Source: Streptomyces noursei ATCC 11455 (lineage in GTDB: Bacteria; Actinomycetota; Actinomycetes; Streptomycetales; Streptomycetaceae). From it: a stretch of 64,000 nucleotides of DNA. The notes beneath the pieces were generated by a model, which did not search any database, was not told where the DNA came from, and saw only the letters and a program-made list of their open reading frames with translations. Of this stretch, positions 1-8,111 are shown in pieces; position 1 is the stretch's first letter, and every line of letters begins with the position of its first letter. The stretch is from positions 6,572,001 to 6,636,000 of the forward strand of contig NZ_CP011533.1 of NCBI RefSeq assembly GCF_001704275.1, in the 5' to 3' direction. The position numbers and the translations under genes are program-made.

Positions 1-157
1 GGCGGTAGTTGACGGCGGCCCGGCCGGGCGGCGGGCGACCGCGGGCGGGGGCCGGTCCGACGGCGGGCTTAGGACCAAAGGACTGCGTCCGGGCGCCCCG
101 GGCGGCGTCCGCCGCGTGCCACCATGGTGCCGCCATCACCGACTCATGGAGACGCTC

Positions 158-1483
158 ATGACAGAGTCCGGCGCCCCCGCCGCCGAGACCCGGGACGACG
201 CCCCCGGTCAGCCCGCCATATCCGGGCGGGACGCGCCCGCCGCTCCGGTCGCCGCCCGCCGCACCAGCCTGCTCGTCACCCTCGTCCTCGGTGGTCTCAC
301 CGCGGTCCCGCCGCTCTCCATGGACATGTACCTGCCGGCCCTGCCGCAGGTCACCGCCGCCCTGCACAGCCCGGCCGCCACCGTCCAACTCACCCTCACC
401 ACCTGCCTGGCGGGCATGGCCCTGGGCCAGATGATCGTCGGCCCGATGAGCGACAAGTGGGGCCGCCGGCGCCCGCTGCTCATCGGCATGGTCGTCTACG
501 TGCTCGCCACCGCGCTGTGCGCGGTAGCCACCAACGCCGAAGTCCTCATCGCCTTCCGCCTGCTCCAGGGGCTGGCCGGCGCGGCCGGCATCGTCATCGC
601 GCGGGCGGTGGTGCGCGACCTGTACGACGGCGTGGCGATGGCCCGCTTCTTCGCCACGCTGATGCTGATCTCCGGGGTGGCGCCGGTCGTCGCCCCGCTG
701 ATCGGCGGCCAGATCCTCCGGGTCACCGACTGGCGCGGCGTCTTCGTCGTGCTGACCGTGGTCGGGGTGCTGCTGACCCTCCTCGTCTGGCGCCGCCTGG
801 ACGAGACGCTGCCGCCGGAGCGCCGAGCGCCCGGCGGCCTCGGCCCGGCCCTGCGCACCATGCGCGACCTCCTCGCCGACCGGGTCTTCTCCGGCTACCT
901 CCTGGTCGGCGCGTTCGCCTTCGCCGCGCTCTTCGCCTACATCTCCGCCTCGCCGTTCGTCGTCCAGGAGATCTACGGCGCCTCCCCGCAGACCTTCAGC
1001 CTGCTCTTCGGCCTGAACTCCGTCGGGCTGGTCGCGGTCGGCCAGATCAACGGCAAGCTGCTGGTCGGCCGGGTCGGCCTGGACAAGGTGCTGGGCGTCG
1101 GCCTGGTGGCGATCGCGCTGGCCGGCGCGGCCCTGCTGCTGATGTCGTCCGGGGTCTTCGGCAAGGCCGGGCTGGTGCCCGTCGCCGCCGGGCTGTTCGT
1201 GCTGATGTCCGCCATGGGCCTGGTCATGCCGAGCACCAACACCCTGGCGCTGCTGCGCACCCCGCACGCGGCCGGCTCCGCCTCCGCGCTGCTGGGCACC
1301 TCGACGTTCCTGCTCGGTGCGGTGGCCTCGCCGCTGGTGGGCATCGCCGGCGAGCGGACGGCCGTTCCGATGGCCGTCGTGCAGTTGTCGTGCGCCGTTC
1401 TCGCGCTCGTGAGCTTCCTGGGAATGTGCCGTCCGTGGCAGCGTAAGGGGGAACGCACCGCCGGCGAGAGGACTGGGCTCTGA
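158..1483 (+). CDS. Bcr/CflA-type multidrug efflux MFS transporter
   Basis: The product is a 441-residue inner-membrane proton-driven drug exporter. After a hydrophilic Pro/Ala-rich N-terminus of about 40 residues come about 12 hydrophobic segments. The first contains SMDMYLPALP, the signature of the Bcr/CflA (DHA1) subgroup, and the loop after TM2 carries GPMSDKWGRRRP, the MFS motif A. I chose ATG 158 because GGAG at 148-151 lies 6 bases upstream; ATG 146 and GTG 116 have no comparable site. The 3' end abuts or overlaps the next gene. The substrate cannot be read from the sequence; members of this family export bicyclomycin, chloramphenicol or sulfonamides. Confidence 0.88.
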   Translation: MTESGAPAAETRDDAPGQPAISGRDAPAAPVAARRTSLLVTLVLGGLTAVPPLSMDMYLPALPQVTAALHSPAATVQLTLTTCLAGMALGQMIVGPMSDKWGRRRPLLIGMVVYVLATALCAVATNAEVLIAFRLLQGLAGAAGIVIARAVVRDLYDGVAMARFFATLMLISGVAPVVAPLIGGQILRVTDWRGVFVVLTVVGVLLTLLVWRRLDETLPPERRAPGGLGPALRTMRDLLADRVFSGYLLVGAFAFAALFAYISASPFVVQEIYGASPQTFSLLFGLNSVGLVAVGQINGKLLVGRVGLDKVLGVGLVAIALAGAALLLMSSGVFGKAGLVPVAAGLFVLMSAMGLVMPSTNTLALLRTPHAAGSASALLGTSTFLLGAVASPLVGIAGERTAVPMAVVQLSCAVLALVSFLGMCRPWQRKGERTAGERTGL

Positions 1484-1548
1484 ACGCACCGAACGCCCCG
1501 AGACTGAAGCCCGGCACACCGGCCGCGGCGGGACTGCACCCCGCCTGG

Positions 1549-2640
1549 ATGGATCGGCTGGTCAGCGGCGTGCGGGCACTGCCCGAAGGCCGTCCGCCAT
1601 GGTGCGCCGGAGCGGTGGTGCTGGCCGGCCGGGGCCCGGTGGTCGCCGCCGAGGCCGCCGCCGGCTGGGCGCTGCGCTACCGCGGCTACGACCCCGAGCG
1701 GGACCGGGGCCTGGACCTGCCCCGCGACCTGTGGGAGCCGATGCGGGTGGGCACGGTCTTCGACCTCGCCTCGCTCAGCAAGCTCTTCACCGCGATCGCC
1801 GCGGTCCAGCAGGCCGAGCGGGGCCGGCTCGCCCTGGACGCGCCGGTCGCCGCCCACCTGCCGGCCTTCGCCCCCGGCATCACCGTCCGGGACCTGCTCC
1901 GGCACACCTCCGGCCTCGCCCCCGAACTGCCCTTCCACGACCACCGGGCCCGCGCCGACCAACTGGCGCTGCTGTGGGCCGAGGCCGCGGCCCCCTCCGG
2001 CGGTCCGTACGGCGCGCACCGCTACTCCGACCTCAACCTCATCGCCCTCCAGCTGCTGCTGGAGCGGCTCACCGGCCGCCCCCTGGATGTTCTGGTCCGC
2101 GACGGCATCACCGGCCCGCTGGGCCTGACCAGTACCTGCTACGGCCCGCTGGCGCCGCAGGGGGTGGCCGCCACCGAGGACCAGCGGCGGCCGTGGGCCA
2201 AGGCGGACCGGGGCCTGCTGCGCGGCGAGGTGCACGACGAGAACGCCTGGGCGCTCGGCGGCGTCGCCGGGCACGCCGGGGTGTTCTCCACCGCCCAGGA
2301 CCTGGCCGTGCTCTGCCGGACGCTGCTCAACGGCGGGGCGTACGGCACCGCACGGATCCTCGGCCCGGCCGCGGTCGCCGCCCTGCTCGACCCGCCCGGC
2401 CTCGGCTTCGCCGTCGACCAGCCGTACTTCATGGGCGAGCTGGCCGGCCGGGGCGCGGCCGGGCACACCGGGTTCACCGGCACCAGCCTCGTCCTGGACC
2501 GCGCCACGGACACCTTCCTGGTGCTGCTCGCCAACACCGTCCACCCCCGGCGCCGGTCGGGCGGCAGCGCGCCGCGGGCCGCGGCGGCCACTCACCTCGC
2601 CCGCGCGGTGGCGCACACCGACCCCTCGGGCCGGCCCTGA
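1549..2640 (+). CDS. Beta-lactamase-fold serine hydrolase (class C / PBP4* family)
   Basis: This is a serine hydrolase of the beta-lactamase/DD-peptidase superfamily. From ATG 1549 it has 363 residues with Ser75-x-x-Lys78 (SLSK) as nucleophile motif, Tyr159-Ser-Asp161 in the place of YxN, and His306-Thr-Gly308 as the KTG-box equivalent. No signal peptide is visible, so a cytoplasmic esterase or peptidase is more likely than a secreted beta-lactamase. The reading frame stays open upstream and encodes LKPGTPAAAGLHPAW, which looks like the usual family N-terminus. Translation may therefore begin at CTG 1480, overlapping the TGA of the transporter gene, with GAGAGGA at 1466-1472 as ribosome site. 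The 1549 start is the conservative choice. Confidence 0.82.
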   Translation: MDRLVSGVRALPEGRPPWCAGAVVLAGRGPVVAAEAAAGWALRYRGYDPERDRGLDLPRDLWEPMRVGTVFDLASLSKLFTAIAAVQQAERGRLALDAPVAAHLPAFAPGITVRDLLRHTSGLAPELPFHDHRARADQLALLWAEAAAPSGGPYGAHRYSDLNLIALQLLLERLTGRPLDVLVRDGITGPLGLTSTCYGPLAPQGVAATEDQRRPWAKADRGLLRGEVHDENAWALGGVAGHAGVFSTAQDLAVLCRTLLNGGAYGTARILGPAAVAALLDPPGLGFAVDQPYFMGELAGRGAAGHTGFTGTSLVLDRATDTFLVLLANTVHPRRRSGGSAPRAAAATHLARAVAHTDPSGRP

Positions 2641-2692
2641 CCCCGTTCCGGCCCGGCGTGACCCGGCCCGGGACCCCCGTAGACTTTCCCGA

Positions 2693-3646
2693 ATGCACGA
2701 CGAACTGCGCGCCGCCCTGGCGGGCCTGCTCGACGGCCTGCCGCCCAAGCAGGCCGCGCAGGCCGTCGAGCGGCTGATCGCCAACTACCGGGGCCGCACC
2801 CCCACCGACGCCCCGGTGCTCCGGGACCGCGGCGATGTCGCCGCCTACGCCGCCTATCGGATGCCGGCCACCTTCGAGGCGGTGCGGGCCGCGCTGGCCG
2901 CCTTCGCCGCCCGCGTCCCCGACTGGTCCCCGGCCACCCACGTCGACGTCGGCGGCGGGACCGGCGCGGCCACCTGGGCCACCGCCGCCACCTGGGACGG
3001 CCCGCGCAGCACGGTCCTGGACTGGGCGCAGCCCGCGCTCGACCTGGGCCGCGAACTGGCCGCCGGGATCCTGCCGGACGTCACCTGGCGGCGGCAGTCC
3101 CTCGGCGAGGGCCTCGCCCTCCCCGAGGACACCGACCTGGTCACCGTCTCCTACGTGCTGGGCGAGCTGCGTCCGGAGGACCGCCGCGCGGTGGTCGACG
3201 CGGCGGCCGCCGCCCGGTCCGTCGTCCTGATCGAACCGGGCACCCCCGAGGGCTATCTGCGGATCCGCGAGGCCCGTGAGCAGTTGGTCGCCGCCGGGCT
3301 GCGGATCGTCGCGCCGTGCCCGCACAGCGCCGCCTGCCCGATCGTGCCGGGCGAGGACTGGTGCCACTTCTCCGCCCGGGTCAGCCGCTCCTCGCTGCAC
3401 CGTCAGGTCAAGGGCGGCTCCCTGGCCTACGAGGACGAGAAGTTCAGCTATGTGGCCGCCACCCGTCTCCCGGCCGAGCCGGCCGCGGCGCGGGTCGTCC
3501 GCAGACCGCAGATCCGCAAGGGCCAGGTGCTGCTGGACCTGTGCACCGCGGACGACGCCCTGCGCCGGGACACCGTCACCAAGCGGCACGGCGCCGCCTA
3601 CCGCGAGGCCCGCGACGCGGCCTGGGGCGACGCCTGGCCGCACTGA
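2693..3646 (+). CDS. Rsm22 family (METTL17-like) ribosomal small-subunit-associated protein
   Basis: The product (317 residues) has a Rossmann methyltransferase-like domain with HVDVGGGTGAATW at about 83-95, followed by the Rsm22 signature with C-P-H at 209-211 and D-W-C-H-F at 222-226. It contains exactly four cysteines (209, 215, 224, 284). Their spacing resembles the Cys set that binds a 4Fe-4S cluster in mitochondrial METTL17 and yeast Rsm22, which assist small-subunit assembly. A role with the bacterial 30S subunit is inferred by family. The gene stands 52 bases after the serine hydrolase and may be co-transcribed with it. Confidence 0.85.
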   Translation: MHDELRAALAGLLDGLPPKQAAQAVERLIANYRGRTPTDAPVLRDRGDVAAYAAYRMPATFEAVRAALAAFAARVPDWSPATHVDVGGGTGAATWATAATWDGPRSTVLDWAQPALDLGRELAAGILPDVTWRRQSLGEGLALPEDTDLVTVSYVLGELRPEDRRAVVDAAAAARSVVLIEPGTPEGYLRIREAREQLVAAGLRIVAPCPHSAACPIVPGEDWCHFSARVSRSSLHRQVKGGSLAYEDEKFSYVAATRLPAEPAAARVVRRPQIRKGQVLLDLCTADDALRRDTVTKRHGAAYREARDAAWGDAWPH

Positions 3647-3703
3647 CCGAGGTCGGCTGCGGGGCGGCGTCCGCCCGCCGCCCCCGCAGCGATCGAGGCG
3701 ACC

Positions 3704-3745
3704 CGTCTCGTTGAGACGATACGTCTCGCCTCTTCTCGTTACACT
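3704..3745 (+). promoter_or_regulatory. Overlapping palindromic operators and -10 box of the TetR gene
   Basis: Three alternating half-sites CGTCTC (3704-3709), GAGACG (3713-3718) and CGTCTC (3722-3727), each separated by 3 bases, form two overlapping perfect dyads sharing the middle arm. A -10-like TACACT lies at 3740-3745, so the dyads cover the -35 zone. The start codon follows 7 bases after the -10, which predicts a leaderless transcript. This fits autorepression by the TetR protein encoded just downstream. Confidence 0.7.
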
Positions 3746-3752
3746 CCCGCCC

Positions 3753-4352
3753 ATGGCCAACAAAGCAGCCCCCGACGCCTCCCGCCGCAGCGAACGCTCC
3801 CGCCAGGCGATCTTCGAGGCCGCCCTCGCCCTGGTCGGCGAGGTCGGCTACGAGAAGCTCACCATCGAAGGCATCGCCGCCCGCGCCGGCGTCGGCAAGC
3901 AGACCATCTACCGCTGGTGGCCCTCCAAGGCCACCGTCCTCCTCGACGCCTTCGGCTCCGCCGCCGACGCCTACGAGCACGAGGGACTCCCCGACACCGG
4001 CGACCTCGCCGCCGACCTCAAGACCGTTCTGCGCGCCACCGTCGACGAGTTCAACGACGCGGCCTGGCAGGCCCCCTACCGCGCCCTGGTCGCGGCCGGC
4101 GCCAACGACGAGGAGCTCTCCCGCAGCTTCGTCGGCCGCCTCATGGAACCGGGCATCCGCCTCTACGTCGAGCGGCTGCGCGCCGCCCGGGAGGCCGGCG
4201 AACTGGACCCGGACGTCGACCTCAGGATCGGCGCCGAGATGCTGCTGAGTCCCTTCTCACAGCGTTGGCTGATGCGCACCGGGGAACTGACCCACGCCTT
4301 CGTCGACACCTTCGTCGACCAGGTGCTCCGCGGTCTGCGCCGGCGCGACTGA
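3753..4352 (+). CDS. TetR/AcrR family repressor
   Basis: A 199-residue TetR-family regulator. The N-terminal helix-turn-helix includes IEGIAARAGVGKQTIYRWW around residues 39-57, followed by a TetR C-terminal ligand domain. ATG 3753 is chosen although no Shine-Dalgarno precedes it, because TACACT at 3740-3745 sits exactly one promoter distance away and predicts leaderless mRNA. The two overlapping dyads at 3704-3727 are the likely autoregulatory site. No divergent target gene is present, so the regulon is unknown. The neighbours (Rsm22, Prim-Pol-like) do not suggest a ligand. Confidence 0.88.
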   Translation: MANKAAPDASRRSERSRQAIFEAALALVGEVGYEKLTIEGIAARAGVGKQTIYRWWPSKATVLLDAFGSAADAYEHEGLPDTGDLAADLKTVLRATVDEFNDAAWQAPYRALVAAGANDEELSRSFVGRLMEPGIRLYVERLRAAREAGELDPDVDLRIGAEMLLSPFSQRWLMRTGELTHAFVDTFVDQVLRGLRRRD

Positions 4353-4492
4353 CGCCCGGGGCGACGGGCGGCGTTGGCGTGAAATGCCCTGTTCGCCCGT
4401 ACCGCGTTCACCCCGGATCCGCACACCGGTCACCTGGCGCCCAGGATGGTGGCAGCATTGACCCCAGACCACCGCTCGAAGTGAGGGGATTG

Positions 4493-5233
4493 ATGGAACG
4501 CAAGAGCAGGTTCTCCCAGTGGCTGCGCCGGCCGAGGAGCGGATCGGGCGGCGATACGGACACGGGATCGGCCGCCGCGCGCGGCCGCGAGGACCTGCTG
4601 ATGGCGGCGGTCGACGCGGGTTTCCCGGTCGCCCCCGCCGCCCACCCCTCCGGCTACGGCTGTTCCTGTGAGCGCATCGGCTGTCCCACCCCCGGCCGCC
4701 ATCCCATCTCCTTCGGCTGGCAGACCGTCGCCACCACCGACCGCGACAAGGTCGCCGCCTGGGTCCGCACCCTCCCGCAGGCCAACTTCATCACCGCCAC
4801 CGGCATGGCCCACGACGTCCTCGACGTTCCCGTCGAGGCCGGCCGCAGCGCCCTCGGCCGGCTGGAGGCGGCCGGCGTCGAGGTCGGTCCGGTCAGTCTC
4901 AGCGGCGCCGGCTTCGGCGACGGCCGGATGCTGTTCTTCACCGCCACCCGCGGCACCCCCGACGACGAGGACGAGTGGTGGCCGTGCGAGCTGGACTGCC
5001 ACCCCGAGACCCTCGACGAGCATCCCGGCTTCCGCTGGCACTGCCGCGGCAGCTACGTCCTCCTGCCGCCGTCCGCCCTCCCCGGCGACCAGCCCGCGGT
5101 GACCTGGCTGCGCGGCCCCGAGCTTCCGCTGCCGGACCCGCTGACGCTGCTGGAGACCCTCACCGACGCCTGCGCCGCGTTCATCGACCACGAAGCGGAC
5201 CACGAGACGGCGGCCTGGCCGATCGGCCGCTGA
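4493..5233 (+). CDS. Bifunctional DNA primase/polymerase N-terminal (Prim-Pol) domain protein
   Basis: The 246-residue product begins with a basic stretch (MERKSRFSQWLRRPR) followed by a single Prim-Pol-like domain. Recognisable parts are the Cys-rich GCSCERIGCPTPGRHP near residues 61-76 and LPQANFITATG further on. It lacks the helicase or RepA-like C-terminus seen in plasmid and phage replicases of this family. ATG 4493 follows GAGGGG at 4483-4488. Stand-alone chromosomal copies of this size are common in Streptomyces. The biochemical role is not established; small-primer synthesis in repair or regulation would be a guess. No mobile-element genes surround it. Confidence 0.72.
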   Translation: MERKSRFSQWLRRPRSGSGGDTDTGSAAARGREDLLMAAVDAGFPVAPAAHPSGYGCSCERIGCPTPGRHPISFGWQTVATTDRDKVAAWVRTLPQANFITATGMAHDVLDVPVEAGRSALGRLEAAGVEVGPVSLSGAGFGDGRMLFFTATRGTPDDEDEWWPCELDCHPETLDEHPGFRWHCRGSYVLLPPSALPGDQPAVTWLRGPELPLPDPLTLLETLTDACAAFIDHEADHETAAWPIGR

Positions 5234-5250
5234 CCCGCCCCCGGCAGCGG

Positions 5251-5279
5251 AAAAGGGCCGCCGGTCGCCCGACGGCCCC
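5251..5279. terminator. Terminator between convergent genes
   Basis: A GC-rich stem pairs GGGCCG (5255-5260) with CGGCCC (5273-5278), with further inner pairing. On the minus strand it is followed by CTTTT, giving a classical Rho-independent terminator for the lipoprotein gene; on the plus strand it lies 20 bases after the Prim-Pol stop codon. Confidence 0.65.
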
Positions 5280-5326
5280 TCGCTCCCGCGCACGCGCCGC
5301 TCGTCGGGCGGCGCCCAGCAAGTCCC

Positions 5327-6310
5327 CTAGAGCGCCTTCACCGAGGTCTTCGCCTCGATCCGGTTGAGCACCGTGATCTTGCCGCCGGCGCTCTTCGCCG
5401 GGACCGTGACCGCCTGGCCCGACACCGTCGTGAACGCCATCCGCATGGTCTTCTTCATCGGCCCCTCCACGATCCCGCGCAGCTCCGGCGGCACCGTGAT
5501 CATCAGGCCCTGGGAGACCGTCTTCTGCTGGTGATAGACGGTCGAGAAGAACACCAGCGCCCCGCCGTCGGTGGTCCGCAGCGCCACCGGCGGCAGATCC
5601 GACGCCTGGTCCTCCCACTGGATGCGCGCCCCGGGCTGGTTGGCGCCCTGGGCCCGCCGGGCCCGCCACTGGTCGGTCTCCTGGCCCGGCGCGAAGTCGC
5701 CCTTACCGGTGCCGAGATAGTCCACGTACGCCTGGCTCAGCTTGCCCGGATCGACGGTCAGCCCCGACGAGCCGTCCACCGGCACCGCCTCCGCGTAGCC
5801 GCCGGTGACCTTCAGCTCCGGGGCGTTGTTGCCGGGGAACGTCGCGAGGTACGTCGCCCGCCACTTCGCGCGGATGCTGTCCCGGCTGAACACCAGGAAC
5901 CAGCGGGTGTTCTCGCCGCTGCGGTCCCGGCGGTTGCTGAGCCCGTCCCCGATGAAGAACCTCGGCCAGCCCTTCTGCTTGGGCACGGTGAAGTGCGTGT
6001 CCGTGAACGACAGCGGGTTGAAGTTCGGGTTGCCGTTGGGGCGGACGCCGTGTGCGGCCTTTATCTGCGCCTGGTCGATGGCGAGCAGCGCGCCGGACTC
6101 GATCGAGGTGTTCACCGTCGGATCCAGCGTGCGGTTGGCCTTGTTGAAGCCGTCGGTGAACTGCTTGAGCGCCTTGGCGGCGTCGGCCTGCGACACCGCG
6201 GGCAGCACCTCGCGCTCGCCGTGCACCGTCATGCATCCGCTCAGCATGACCAGCGCGGCGGCGGCCGACGTCACTGCTGCGGGCACCCGGAACGGCGACC
6301 TGCGTGTCAT
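5327..6310 (-). CDS. Putative lipoprotein of unknown function
   Basis: A 327-residue predicted lipoprotein. After MTRRSPFRVP comes a hydrophobic stretch ending in the lipobox LSGC, so the mature protein would start at about Cys25 and be anchored outside the membrane. The remainder is a hydrophilic extracytoplasmic domain rich in Asn, Thr and Gly, with no catalytic motif that I recognise. It resembles a Streptomyces-conserved DUF lipoprotein type. ATG 6310 has AAGGAG about 10 bases upstream. It is divergent from the PhzF-like gene and convergent with the Prim-Pol gene. Confidence 0.78.
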   Translation of the reverse strand: MTRRSPFRVPAAVTSAAAALVMLSGCMTVHGEREVLPAVSQADAAKALKQFTDGFNKANRTLDPTVNTSIESGALLAIDQAQIKAAHGVRPNGNPNFNPLSFTDTHFTVPKQKGWPRFFIGDGLSNRRDRSGENTRWFLVFSRDSIRAKWRATYLATFPGNNAPELKVTGGYAEAVPVDGSSGLTVDPGKLSQAYVDYLGTGKGDFAPGQETDQWRARRAQGANQPGARIQWEDQASDLPPVALRTTDGGALVFFSTVYHQQKTVSQGLMITVPPELRGIVEGPMKKTMRMAFTTVSGQAVTVPAKSAGGKITVLNRIEAKTSVKAL

Positions 6311-6502
6311 GGGGCTCGGGCTCCTTCGGGGCGACCGGGGCGACCGGGGCGGACGGACGGCCGCCGGGGTGGCACGGATTCGGCGCAACCATACCCGGTG
6401 GCCGACGGCGTACGCGGGGGTCGGGGGGCGTTCGTCCTCGGGCGGGCCCGAGGGGCGGGGCCGGCGGCGGGCGACGCGGAGGCGGCGGCGGACAATGCGG
6501 GG

Positions 6503-7234
6503 GTGAACGAACCAAGCGAAGCGCACCGGCGCGACCGCGGCGCCGCCGACGTGGACCTGCTGCGGGTCTTCTGCGGACCGGACGGCGGCGGGGGCAACCC
6601 GCTGGCCGTCGTCCTGGACGGCGCCGCCCTTCCCGGCCGGGCCGATCGGGCCGCCCTCGCCGCCGAACTGGGCTACAGCGAAACGGTGTTCCTCGATCCC
6701 GCGCCGGACGGCGACGACCCGGCCGCCGGCGCCGTGGACATCCACACCCCCAGCGTCCGCCTGCCGTTCGCCGGGCACCCCCTGGTCGGTCTCGCCTGGC
6801 TGCTGCGGAGCGCGGGGCGGCCGGTGCGGTCGCTGCGCCCGCCGGCCGGCGAGGTGGCCGTCCGCCACGAGGGCGACCTCACCTGGGTACGGGCCCGCGC
6901 CGAGTGGGTCACCGCGCGCCGTACCGAGCGCCACGGCTCGGCCGCCGAGGTCGACGCGCTGCCCGCGCCGCCGCCCGGCGACGGCTGGCTCTACGCCTGG
7001 GCCTGGCAGGACGAGGCGGCGGGCACGGTCCGCGCCCGGGGCTTCCCCCGGCGCGGCGACAACGTCGTGGAGGACGAGGCCACCGGCGCCGCCGCCCTGC
7101 TGTTGACGCATCAGCTGGGCCGGCCCCTGGACATCCGTCAGGGGACCGGCTCGCAGTTGTTCACCCGCCCCCGTCCCGACGGGACGATCGAGATCGGCGG
7201 CCGGGTGCGCGCCGGGGTGCCGCAGGCGCCGTGA
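6503..7234 (+). CDS. PhzF family isomerase/epimerase-like protein
   Basis: A 243-residue PhzF-superfamily protein (diaminopimelate-epimerase-like fold). Visible motifs are GNPLAVV at 31-37, the acid/base glutamate in GYSETVF (Glu60), the PFAGHPLVG loop, VVEDEATGAAA and GTGSQLF. These match the substrate-binding loops of PhzF and YddE. It is shorter than typical members (about 260-300 residues), mainly in the second half. GTG 6503 is the start that gives the normal N-terminal strand; GCGGGG just upstream is a weak ribosome site. No other phenazine gene is present, so the substrate is unknown. Confidence 0.8.
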   Translation: MNEPSEAHRRDRGAADVDLLRVFCGPDGGGGNPLAVVLDGAALPGRADRAALAAELGYSETVFLDPAPDGDDPAAGAVDIHTPSVRLPFAGHPLVGLAWLLRSAGRPVRSLRPPAGEVAVRHEGDLTWVRARAEWVTARRTERHGSAAEVDALPAPPPGDGWLYAWAWQDEAAGTVRARGFPRRGDNVVEDEATGAAALLLTHQLGRPLDIRQGTGSQLFTRPRPDGTIEIGGRVRAGVPQAP

Positions 7235-7268
7235 ACGACGGCCGGGGCGGGTGCGGGTGCCGCGCCCG

Positions 7269-7934
7269 TCACGCGGTGCGCGGGAACTCCTCGCCCAACT
7301 CCCGGAAGACCGCGCTGTTCAGCGCGAACGCGCGCTTGCACTCGTCGATCACGCGCTGCTTCTCCAGGTCGTCCACCGGCAGCCCGTCCAGCAGTTCGCG
7401 GTACTCGCGCTTGAAGGCGGCGGGGTTGCCGATGCCCTCGAAGACGTAGAACCGGACGCCGTCGCCCTTGCGCGCGAAGCCCCAGGTCTTCTCGGCGGTG
7501 CCGCGGATGATCTGGCCGCCGGAGAGATCGCCGAGGTAGCGGGTGTAGTGATGGGCGACATAGCCGGCCGGCCAGTCGCGGGCGCAGTCGGCTATCCGCT
7601 CGGCGTAGGCGGCGGTGGCCGGCAGCGGCACGAGGCCGGCACGCCAGTCCGGGCCGCCGAGGTGGGCCAGATCGCGCTCCAGCTCGACGGTGCGGGCCAG
7701 CTCCGGGCGGAGGAAGGGGCCCGCGACCCGGTCCGCGGCGAGCTCCTGCGGGACGTCCTCCAGCGCGCGGTAGACGAACCACAGCTGCTCGGTGTAGCGC
7801 CGGTAGGCGGCGACGCCGAGCTCGCCGCCCAGCAGGTGGCTCATGAACGCGGAGTTCTCGGCCTCGGTGTGCTGCTCGTGCGAGGCCGTGCGGATGGCCG
7901 CCGAGAACGACGGGGTCGGGCTGGACGCTTCCAA
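7269..7934 (-). CDS. hmuO: Biliverdin-producing heme oxygenase
   Basis: A 221-residue heme oxygenase that cleaves heme to biliverdin, CO and Fe2+. His22 in QHTEAENSAFM aligns with the proximal heme ligand of HmuO-type enzymes, and GDLSGGQ at 135-141 is the conserved distal-helix glycine motif. The start is TTG 7934, supported by GGAGG 6 bases upstream (7941-7945). An iron box at 8024-8042 predicts repression by the DtxR/DmdR-type regulator with iron, so the enzyme should be made under iron limitation to extract iron from heme. No heme transporter genes flank it. Confidence 0.93.
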   Translation of the reverse strand: MEASSPTPSFSAAIRTASHEQHTEAENSAFMSHLLGGELGVAAYRRYTEQLWFVYRALEDVPQELAADRVAGPFLRPELARTVELERDLAHLGGPDWRAGLVPLPATAAYAERIADCARDWPAGYVAHHYTRYLGDLSGGQIIRGTAEKTWGFARKGDGVRFYVFEGIGNPAAFKREYRELLDGLPVDDLEKQRVIDECKRAFALNSAVFRELGEEFPRTA

Positions 7935-8023
7935 GGCGGACCTCCGGAGGCCGGGAGAGCGCGGACAGGCGCGGAGCGCGCGCGGTGCGGCCCCGGGAAC
8001 AGGCCGACGAGCACGCGCAGCCG

Positions 8024-8042
8024 TCAGGTTAGGGTTACCTAA
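8024..8042 (-). promoter_or_regulatory. Iron box (DmdR1/IdeR/DtxR-type operator)
   Basis: The 19-mer TCAGGTTAGGGTTACCTAA matches the actinobacterial iron-box consensus TTAGGTTAGGCTAACCTAA at 16 of 19 positions and keeps the dyad. It lies about 90 bases upstream of the heme oxygenase start codon. Iron-loaded DmdR1 would be expected to bind here. Confidence 0.85.
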
Positions 8043-8111
8043 CTACGCGGGGCGGGCCCTGGTCAACCTGTTCCCGACAACCTGTCGGTAAAAACGCTAC
8101 TCCCGTCCGGA

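Noticed and set aside
6503..7234. Phenazine biosynthesis gene
   Set aside because: PhzF-like proteins are common as solitary isomerases; no other phz gene is present.
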